Source: Corynebacterium vitaeruminis
Lineage (GTDB): Bacteria > Actinomycetota > Actinomycetes > Mycobacteriales > Mycobacteriaceae
DNA length: 64,000 bases
Direction: 5' to 3'
Assembly (NCBI RefSeq): GCF_001054325.1
Contig: NZ_JVVM01000001.1
Coordinates: 1 to 64,000 of the forward strand
In this document: piece after piece, positions 58,493 to 64,000 of the stretch
Layout of the letters: the number at the start of each line of letters is the position of its first letter
Position numbering within the stretch: the first letter of the stretch is position 1
Program-made: the position numbers and the translations under genes
Notes under the pieces: generated by a model
Databases searched by the model: none
What the model was told of the DNA's origin: nothing
The model's input: only the letters and a program-made list of their open reading frames with translations

Positions 58493-59512
58493 CTAGTGGT
58501 CGGGTTCCGTCGCGGGTTTCCAATCGGGATTCTGACCGAAGAAGGGTGGCAGGCCGTCGGCCTTCACAGCATCGGGGAGCATGTACCAAGCGACGGCATC
58601 CCTATAGGTTTTATTTCGCAGTTCGGCATCCGACAGGTCAGTTTCAGCTCGTGTGCCTAGTCCCGAGATGTTTACATCAGGGCCGAAGGCTAGGCAGTAA
58701 TCGACCACACCACGGTGAATGTGGTATTCCGAGGTGACGACGACAAGGGAAGAAGGGGAAATGCCGTGACTGTCCAATACCTGCTGGCTCAGCCAGGCGT
58801 TACTGATCGTTGACCAGGCATTCTCTTCTTTAATAATGCGCTGAGGGCTAAGGCCGTGGCGGACCAACCAATTGCTCATCGCCTCGGCTTCGTTGTAGCC
58901 GTAGCCGGTGTTTCCGCCAGTTACAATGATATTCACGGATGGGTGTTGTCTGGCAAGTACCAAACCGCCTTTTAGCCTGGCGGCGAGTTCAGGATGGACG
59001 CGGCCGCTTTCATCCAAACCATTGCCAAGCACTACGATTGTGGTGGATGGGTCGTCAAAGTTAGGCGTCGCTACAGGGTTGTGAATTGTGGCAAGGGTAT
59101 GTCGCACTTCGTTGGCGCGCGTTGGTGAAAGTGTGGTCAATGCCGCCTCGACAGACTGCTGATCTCCTAGATAGTCCGCGGCGATTGCTGCAGCGCTGAC
59201 CGCATCTTCAGCTGTAATTCGCCACCGCTGTAGAGCATTGAGATACGATGAACCGTTCTCGCTAAGCTCCAGCAGCTCCGGCGGGATGGTGATAGAGCGG
59301 CCCGGGGTGCCGGGAATCTTCACTGTCAGTGGCATGTCTCGCGCGAAATCAAAACTCTCTGCCGTTCCCGCAAGGTTGGCAGTGGGAACTCTTGGATGCG
59401 TAAGCGGCTGAGCATTTGCCGACCCCAACCCCAGCGAGATAGCAGCCATCGCGACCAGACCACCAGTGCTTATAGAGCGTAAGTGTTTCCTAAAACTCCT
59501 GTAATACACCAT
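58493..59512 (-). CDS. secreted DUF218/YdcF-like protein
   Basis: 339 residues. A signal peptide (basic start, hydrophobic stretch about 17-32, cleavage near ANA) suggests export. The DUF218 domain (about 175-310) has TTIVVLGNGLDESGRVHPEL, ARLKGGLVLARQHPSVNIIV, TGGNTGYGYNEAEAMSNWLV and VTSEYHIHRG. The family includes SanA and YdcF, linked to envelope function. GTG start. It is convergent with the preceding gene, four bases apart. Confidence 0.85.
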   Translation of the reverse strand: MVYYRSFRKHLRSISTGGLVAMAAISLGLGSANAQPLTHPRVPTANLAGTAESFDFARDMPLTVKIPGTPGRSITIPPELLELSENGSSYLNALQRWRITAEDAVSAAAIAADYLGDQQSVEAALTTLSPTRANEVRHTLATIHNPVATPNFDDPSTTIVVLGNGLDESGRVHPELAARLKGGLVLARQHPSVNIIVTGGNTGYGYNEAEAMSNWLVRHGLSPQRIIKEENAWSTISNAWLSQQVLDSHGISPSSLVVVTSEYHIHRGVVDYCLAFGPDVNISGLGTRAETDLSDAELRNKTYRDAVAWYMLPDAVKADGLPPFFGQNPDWKPATEPDH

Positions 59513-59599
59513 ATCCGTTGCTTTCCGGAGCGTTCTATAAAACCTCTCTCAGCCTAAGTGCTGCCGCGGAGTTACGCGCGTCCACGTAGTCTTAAAGAC

Positions 59600-60280
59600 A
59601 TGCTCAAAGTAGGACTAACCGGTGGCATGGGCAGTGGAAAATCTACGGTCGCTCGTAGGTTTGCCGAGCTCGGTGCCGTCATCATCGACGCTGATCAGAT
59701 CGCCCGCGATGTCGTCGAACCCGGCGAACCGGCACTAGCCGAACTCGCCGAAGCCTTCGGCGAGGACATTTTGCTTGACGACGGCTCCCTCAACCGCGGC
59801 GAACTTGCGAAACGGGCCTTCGTGTCCGCGGAGAAGACGGAGCTGCTGAACTCCATTACCCATCCGCGTATTGAGCAGCGCACAGAAGAGCAGTTCAACG
59901 CGGCAGGCGATGCCATCATCGTGTTTGACTCGCCGCTGCTGATTGAAATGGGGCAGTCGGAAGCTCAGGACCTCGTCGTGGTTGTGCACACACCGGTGGA
60001 GGTCCGCCTCGACCGCCTGGTGGCAAGCCGCGGGGTGGATAGAGCGGATGCGAAGCAGCGTATCGCTAAGCAAATCAGTGATGACAAGCGTCTGCAGTTC
60101 GCCGATGTGGTGCTGGAAAACTCAGGTACCGAGGAAGATCTCGTGCGCCAGGTCGACCGGATTTGGGAGCGGATCATTCAGCCGCTAAACCAGATGCGCC
60201 AGCTGCAGGCTGGTCAGAAGCAGGCTGGTCAGGAGCAGGCTGGTCAGAAGCAGCCCGGTCAGGAGCAGGCCGACCAGTAA
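59600..60280 (+). CDS. coaE: dephospho-CoA kinase with repetitive C-terminal tail
   Basis: A 226-residue enzyme for the last step of CoA synthesis. P-loop VGLTGGMGSGKSTVARRFAE, IIDADQIARDVVEPGEPALA and FDSPLLIE are conserved. ATG 59600 (TAGTCT 7 nt upstream) fits the family. The core ends near residue 200; the last 26 residues are five imperfect QAGQK/QAGQE pentapeptides encoded by a 15-bp tandem repeat, not part of the usual fold. The order rpsA-coaE-uvrB follows Rv1630-1631-1633, with insertions. Confidence 0.94.
   Translation: MLKVGLTGGMGSGKSTVARRFAELGAVIIDADQIARDVVEPGEPALAELAEAFGEDILLDDGSLNRGELAKRAFVSAEKTELLNSITHPRIEQRTEEQFNAAGDAIIVFDSPLLIEMGQSEAQDLVVVVHTPVEVRLDRLVASRGVDRADAKQRIAKQISDDKRLQFADVVLENSGTEEDLVRQVDRIWERIIQPLNQMRQLQAGQKQAGQEQAGQKQPGQEQADQ
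60206..60277 (+). repeat. 15-bp minisatellite in the 3' end of coaE
   Basis: CAGGCTGGTCAGAAG and its variants (copies at 60206, 60221, 60236, 60251 and a partial copy at 60266) repeat in frame up to the stop codon. Confidence 0.92.
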
Positions 60281-60316
60281 ACAGCTCTGCAAGCAGACTG
60301 ACCAGCGGATGCGCAT

Positions 60317-61507
60317 CTAGGAAGAAGACCGACCGGCAAGATAATCCCGCAGCCTAGCGATAGCCTCCTCAATTACCTCGGCGCGCTTGCAGAAAGCGAA
60401 TCGCACCAGGTAGCGGTATTTTTCTGACTCCGGGTCATCCACAAAAGCGGTAACGGGGATGGCCGCGACGCGGCATTCCTTGACCAAGCGGGTGCAGGTC
60501 TCCAGGGCGTCGCCAAGCCCCCAACTCGAGACATCGGCGACGACGAAATACCCTGCCTGCGGTGTGAAGACGGTGGCGCCAAGACTCTCCAAGCCATCGG
60601 CGAGGAGGCGCATGTTGCCCTCGAGTTGGCCCGCCAGCTCATCCACCCACGGTGCGCATTCCTGCAGGCCGCGGGCGACGGCTGGCTGAAGGGGAGTGGC
60701 TCCGACATAACTTAAGAACTGCTTGGCCTTGACCACACCATCGAGTAACTCGGCCGGGGCGAGCGCCCAGCCAATCTTCCAATCGGTGACGTTGAAGGTT
60801 TTTGCGGCGCTGGACACGACAATGGTGCGCTCACGCATGCCGGGCAGGGCGCTGATGGAAGAGTGTGACAATCCGTTGAAGTACAGGCGTTCGTAGACTT
60901 CGTCGGCAAGCACGAGCAGATTGTTTGCGGTGGCGACATCGGCGATGGCCTGCAAGTCCTCGTTTGTGAGGACGGTGCCGGTGGGGTTGTGCGGCGAGTT
61001 GATGATGATCATGGCCGTTTCAGTGGTGACGGCACCGGCAAGCGCACTGCGGTCGAGCGACCAGGAGCGCGTCGTGCCCGGGACCGTGGGCATGAGCGGC
61101 ACTGCGGTATATGTGCAGTTCGCCAGCGCGATGGCGGCTTTGTAGGAATCGTAGTACGGCTCGATGATGATGATGTGGCTGCCGGGTTCGAGATGCCCCA
61201 AGGCGGTGGCGGCAATCGCTTCCGTGGCGCCGACGGTGACCAGGCATTCGGTGTCGGCGTCGTAGACCTGCCCCGTGCGGTGGGCGCGGTCAGCGACGAT
61301 GGCCTCGCGGAGCACCTTCATGCCGCGGCCGGGGCCGTACTGGTTATTTCCGCTGGCTATCTGATGCTGCGCCTCAGCGAGTACCTCCGCCGGCCCATCC
61401 CAATCGGGGAAGCCCTGCCCGAGATTGATTGCCTCGTGCTCGGTAGCGAGGCGGGACATGGTGGCGAAGATGGTCTCGCCGAAGGGGCGCAAGCGGGAAA
61501 CAGTCAT
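60317..61507 (-). CDS. dapC: aminotransferase, probable N-succinyldiaminopimelate aminotransferase DapC
   Basis: A 396-residue class I/II PLP aminotransferase. It matches M. tuberculosis DapC (Rv0858c) in long blocks: MTVSRLRPFGETIFATMSRL, AINLGQGFPDWDGPAEVL, LVTVGATEAIAATALGHLEP, MIIINSPHNPTGTVL, LADEVYERL, and VSSAAKTFNVTDWKIGWALA (PLP Lys in AAKTF). It would make the lysine and peptidoglycan precursor L,L-DAP. Other KAT-like activities are possible. TAGAGT lies 6 nt before the ATG; it is convergent with coaE. Confidence 0.85.
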   Translation of the reverse strand: MTVSRLRPFGETIFATMSRLATEHEAINLGQGFPDWDGPAEVLAEAQHQIASGNNQYGPGRGMKVLREAIVADRAHRTGQVYDADTECLVTVGATEAIAATALGHLEPGSHIIIIEPYYDSYKAAIALANCTYTAVPLMPTVPGTTRSWSLDRSALAGAVTTETAMIIINSPHNPTGTVLTNEDLQAIADVATANNLLVLADEVYERLYFNGLSHSSISALPGMRERTIVVSSAAKTFNVTDWKIGWALAPAELLDGVVKAKQFLSYVGATPLQPAVARGLQECAPWVDELAGQLEGNMRLLADGLESLGATVFTPQAGYFVVADVSSWGLGDALETCTRLVKECRVAAIPVTAFVDDPESEKYRYLVRFAFCKRAEVIEEAIARLRDYLAGRSSS

Positions 61508-61610
61508 GGTTTCACTCTAGGCGGGAGATTGCTCGATTGTTGCGATTCTCCTCGGCGGATTGCAGCCGGCGGCCAGCAGTTGCTCCGACTGTCGACCTCC
61601 ACACGGTGCG

Positions 61611-62342
61611 CTAGAGCATGTAGATTTTTGCGTTGTTGCCGCCGGTGCACACGACAACGTCGTCCTGCATGCCGCAGCGGAGGTCGTAGGTCTTTCCGGT
61701 CGCGGGGCTCTTGGCCTTGATATTTGACTGCAGGTGGTCGCGAATGTTGTCCTCCGTGGCGTTTAGCCTCTTGGTCTGCTCGTTGAATACCGCTTTGGCA
61801 AAGTCGCAGCTGGTACTCGGACCCGCCGCGACGAGGTTGACGGCGTATCCATCGCCATAGATGCAGGTAGTCGCCTGTTCTCCATCCGCCGTGAAGGTGG
61901 ATCCCGGCGTGGGGTTGTTGTAGATTTCAGCGGTCATGTCCTGACGAAGTCTGCTGCCTCCTCCGCTTTCGCTGTCTTCGCTTGACGACGTCGACGTGCC
62001 TCCAGTCTCCGTCGTCGTTGTATTGCCATCCTGATCCGGTGCCGAACCGGTTGGGTTTGGCATGTCGCCAGAGTCTTCATCGGACATGCCATCTTCAGTC
62101 TGCGTAATGGTGGTGGTCTCTGCAGCGGTTGCGTCAGCAGCGGTGCCCTCGGCATTAGCATTCTCAGCGCTAGCCGGGTCAGTCGCCGCTTTATTTCCCT
62201 GTGCGGAACAGGCGGTGAAAGCCAATGCGGTGGTGGCGAGGATTCCGGCGATAAGGGCTCGGTGTGAGTCGGTTTTTCGAGTGGTGGAACCTGGGCGAGT
62301 TGTAGCGGGCGTGTGGACTTGTGGGTGGCGCGAGGTGTTCAT
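61611..62342 (-). CDS. probable secreted lipoprotein, function unknown
   Basis: 243 residues. A long 28-residue basic start, a hydrophobic stretch and FTAC (Cys45) look like a lipoprotein signal. Then a 90-residue Ala/Thr/Ser/Glu-rich, low-complexity stalk and a small C-terminal domain with four Cys (TTCIYGDGYAVNLV, TSCDFAKAVF, YDLRCGMQDDVVVCTGGNNA), probably two disulfides. TAGCCT lies 7 nt before the ATG. No family recognised. Confidence 0.75.
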   Translation of the reverse strand: MNTSRHPQVHTPATTRPGSTTRKTDSHRALIAGILATTALAFTACSAQGNKAATDPASAENANAEGTAADATAAETTTITQTEDGMSDEDSGDMPNPTGSAPDQDGNTTTTETGGTSTSSSEDSESGGGSRLRQDMTAEIYNNPTPGSTFTADGEQATTCIYGDGYAVNLVAAGPSTSCDFAKAVFNEQTKRLNATEDNIRDHLQSNIKAKSPATGKTYDLRCGMQDDVVVCTGGNNAKIYML

Positions 62343-62472
62343 GGTCGCCAGGCTAGTAACTATTTAGGCAGTTTTAATTACAAAAGCGATAACGATTTGA
62401 TGAAAATGAGTGATGATTATCTGGGTGTGAGGCGCCATGGCTGGGCGTAGGCGTGGCTGGGGACGTGGGCCA

Positions 62473-63357
62473 TCATCGCTGCTTGTTGGCGTGGCCAACA
62501 GTTGGATTCCACTCCCAGACCTTCTGGCAAGCTGGCCATCCTGGTTTATAGTCCGCGCGGGGACGGCGTTTTTGCACCCATCGGATTGCCTGCTCGATTT
62601 CGTCGAGGACGCTGTCGAGATTCCAATTGATGCATGAGTCCGTGAATCTCAGGACTATCCAGCCGTGCAGCGTGCCGGAGTTGGCCTTCCAACGATCCGA
62701 GATGAACGAATCCTCGTTGGCGTGGTACTTTTCGGAGTCGACTTCGATGGCTATTTTCCACTGGTCAAGCAGGATGTCGAAGCAGTACGGGCCGATGTAT
62801 TGGTTCATTCGGACGCGGTAGCCACGCTTAATCAATGGGCGGGCCAGCTTGCGCTCGAGTTCGCTGCACGCGCCGATTGGCGTGGTGTTGATGGTTTCAC
62901 GCAACCATTGGGGGACTTTTTGCATCCGGCTGAGGTCGTGGTTGAGTCGCTTTTCACCGTCTTTGCCGGAGTAGTGTTTTTCCAGAACTCTGCGTGCATA
63001 TTCCTTCGAAGCTCGTGCCGCCCACAGGGCTTCGACAACTGGTATGCCATCGATTTCGGTCCGGGCGGGCAGGCGACTGTGCTTAATGGAGAAGGTCTTG
63101 GCCTGAACTGATCCCGCGCCTTCTGCCTGGATCGGGAAAGCCAGGGGAAGACTCAAATGCAATTGAGCTGCGCTTTTGCCACTTAGTGCAATGTTTTTGT
63201 AATGCCCCGTGATTGCCCGGGCGACTGAGGTAGGAGAGCAGTCGTCAATGTAGAGGCCACGTATTAACTTGAATAGCCTGCCTTGTTGTAAGAGCGCTCT
63301 GGTCTTTTTCTCGCCGATGCCGAGAGCTCGTAACTCTGCTGTGGTGAAGCTTCCCAT
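62473..63357 (-). CDS. AbiEi-like winged-helix plus DUF559 nuclease-fold protein
   Basis: 294 residues. Residues 1-60 (TTAELRALGIGEKKTRALLQ, LIRGLYI) look like the AbiEi antitoxin N-terminal helix-turn-helix. Residues 160-275 look like a DUF559/Vsr PD-(D/E)XK fold: Glu166 in SELERKL, Asp194 in CFDILLDQWKIAIEVDSEKY, Glu205 and Asp207, then TLHGWIVLRF. Such fusions are common and uncharacterised in actinobacteria; nuclease activity is possible since acidic residues persist. No AbiEii toxin partner is adjacent. TAAAGT lies 7 nt before the ATG. Confidence 0.82.
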   Translation of the reverse strand: MGSFTTAELRALGIGEKKTRALLQQGRLFKLIRGLYIDDCSPTSVARAITGHYKNIALSGKSAAQLHLSLPLAFPIQAEGAGSVQAKTFSIKHSRLPARTEIDGIPVVEALWAARASKEYARRVLEKHYSGKDGEKRLNHDLSRMQKVPQWLRETINTTPIGACSELERKLARPLIKRGYRVRMNQYIGPYCFDILLDQWKIAIEVDSEKYHANEDSFISDRWKANSGTLHGWIVLRFTDSCINWNLDSVLDEIEQAIRWVQKRRPRADYKPGWPACQKVWEWNPTVGHANKQR

Positions 63358-63421
63358 GGTCGGGACTTTAAGCTTTGTTCAGTCCTGGTTTTTCTCTGAA
63401 TGGGCGCCCTTACGTCCGTTC

Positions 63422-63448
63422 TGTGGACAACTTTCAGGGTGTGGATAA
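63422..63448 (-). promoter_or_regulatory. two DnaA-box-like sites
   Basis: On the minus strand TTATCCACA (63440-63448, perfect box) and TTGTCCACA (63422-63430, one mismatch) in the same orientation, 18 bp apart. Function unproven. Confidence 0.45.
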
Positions 63449-63518
63449 CCTCTGCCACGTCCAGGCCGCCCGAAGGCGCAGCCGCGCAGCCGCAGTTGTA
63501 GCCGCAGAGCATCGATAA

Positions 63519-63586
63519 GACGGCTTGCGCTTCACCAGGGGCCAGTCGTTGCGCAGCAACTGCCAGCTGGTGAAGTGCACGCCCGC
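63519..63586 (-). repeat. 68-bp hairpin repeat, copy C (inverted)
   Basis: Arms GACGGCTTGCGCTTCACCAG (63519-63538) and CTGGTGAAGTGCACGCCCGC (63567-63586) with a 28-nt loop. Read on the minus strand the loop has TTGCTGC at positions 8-14, so this copy is inverted relative to A and B. Confidence 0.88.
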
Positions 63587-63767
63587 CTTTGCTGGCCCGA
63601 CCCCGACCTTACGCCAGCCTTGTACTAATTTGTGCCGACTTAATATTTCCCCGGAACTCGACAGCCGCTCCGAGGCTCTGGACCCCAGCCCCAGCCCCGG
63701 ACGGCTCCGAAGCCCCGGGAAGTAACGTAATCAGCCCCTTCAAGCAGCCTTCGCTACGCTGGGAACT

Positions 63768-64000
63768 ATGGCATTTGCAGCAGAGCAACCCGTCCTCGCA
63801 CACTCGGAGTTCCGGCCCGTCGGTGAAGTCGAGCGCGCTGAGGGAACCTTCGAGGTCATCAGCGAGTTCGAGCCCTCGGGCGACCAGCCGCAGGCAATCG
63901 CGGAACTGTCGGATCGCCTGGACAGAGGCGAGCGCGAGGTCGTCCTGATGGGTGCCACGGGTACCGGTAAATCAGCCACCGCAGCGTGGCTGATCGAAAA
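63768..64000 (+). CDS. uvrB: excinuclease ABC subunit B, 5' part
   Basis: 77 codons to the window edge. After a 28-residue extension it reads [20 protein letters not shown] and [20 protein letters not shown], the UvrB N-terminus and Walker A of the damage-recognition helicase. ATG 63768 has TACGCT 7 nt upstream (leaderless). The place after coaE equals Rv1633. The gene is cut by the window end. Confidence 0.93.
   Translation, partial: MAFAAEQPVLAHSEFRPVGEVERAEGTFEVISEFEPSGDQPQAIAELSDRLDRGEREVVLMGATGTGKSATAAWLIE

Larger units (their letters stand above)
63358..63767. other. spacer before uvrB with DnaA-box-like sites and repeat C
   Basis: 410 bases without a gene. It contains two DnaA-box-like nonamers, repeat copy C and a -10-like TACGCT 7 nt before uvrB. 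Confidence 0.7.

Noticed and set aside
63422..63448. Replication origin
   Set aside because: Only two DnaA-box-like sites and no dnaA, dnaN or AT-rich unwinding region.

Overview
The window is a stretch of a high-GC actinobacterial chromosome, most likely a Corynebacterium. Gene order closely follows the Mycobacterium tuberculosis block bioB-Rv1590-Rv1591-nadABC-hisDCB-hisHA-impA-hisFI-trpE-Rv1610-trpCBA-lgt-pyk ... polA-rpsA-coaE-uvrB. The small membrane protein plus MFS pair between hisB and hisH is the arrangement known from C. glutamicum. The trp genes are of the ancestral actinobacterial type (trpE, TIGR02234, separate trpC, trpB, trpA), not the compact trpEGDCFBA operon of C. glutamicum. 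Together with a complete Propionibacterium-type transcarboxylase operon this suggests an early-branching, perhaps mycolate-free, species such as the C. amycolatum/C. kroppenstedtii group. That species guess is inference.

Layout: glycogen debranching (glgX, minus) diverges from the four-gene methylmalonyl-CoA carboxytransferase operon (2.6-6.5 kb). A YuiF-like permease, a TetR regulator and bioB-bsaP follow, then nadABC (11-15 kb), three adjacent TPR-like paralogues (14.8-19.1 kb), the histidine genes (19.4-28.9 kb) and the tryptophan genes (29-34 kb) with lgt and pyk. From 36 to 48 kb lie an M20 amidase, a HIT/GalT-like DUF4921 protein, gdhA, a TauE family exporter, a polar amino acid ABC transporter, malic enzyme and an O-acetylhomoserine sulfhydrylase. 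At 48-50.4 kb is an accessory patch: an Ltp-repeat membrane protein, a decayed IS3 transposase, strong hairpins and an unusual short tRNA-Leu. From 50 to 64 kb lie DUF368, TetR, polA, rpsA, a glutathionyl-hydroquinone reductase homologue, a DUF218 protein, coaE, dapC, a lipoprotein, an AbiEi/DUF559 protein and the start of uvrB.

Functional links: transcarboxylase needs biotin, and bioB with its auxiliary protein lies close by behind a probable BioQ-type operator pair. HisA is of the PriA type and probably also supplies the TrpF step. gdhA, the ABC transporter and malic enzyme form a nitrogen/anaplerotic neighbourhood. Many genes have a TANNNT -10 hexamer 6-8 nt before the start codon and no Shine-Dalgarno, so they are probably read from leaderless mRNAs.

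The most unusual signals are not protein genes. One is a 68-bp intergenic repeat family (20-bp arm, 28-nt loop with TTGCTGC at a fixed place, 20-bp arm) present three times in the last 15 kb. Another is an 11-mer, GCTTTACGACG, that recurs five times between genes. Also notable are nadB without an ordinary start codon, a hairpin that holds a start codon in its loop after gdhA, an arsenate-reductase-like protein without its catalytic cysteine, and a tRNA-Leu(CAA) without a long variable arm.
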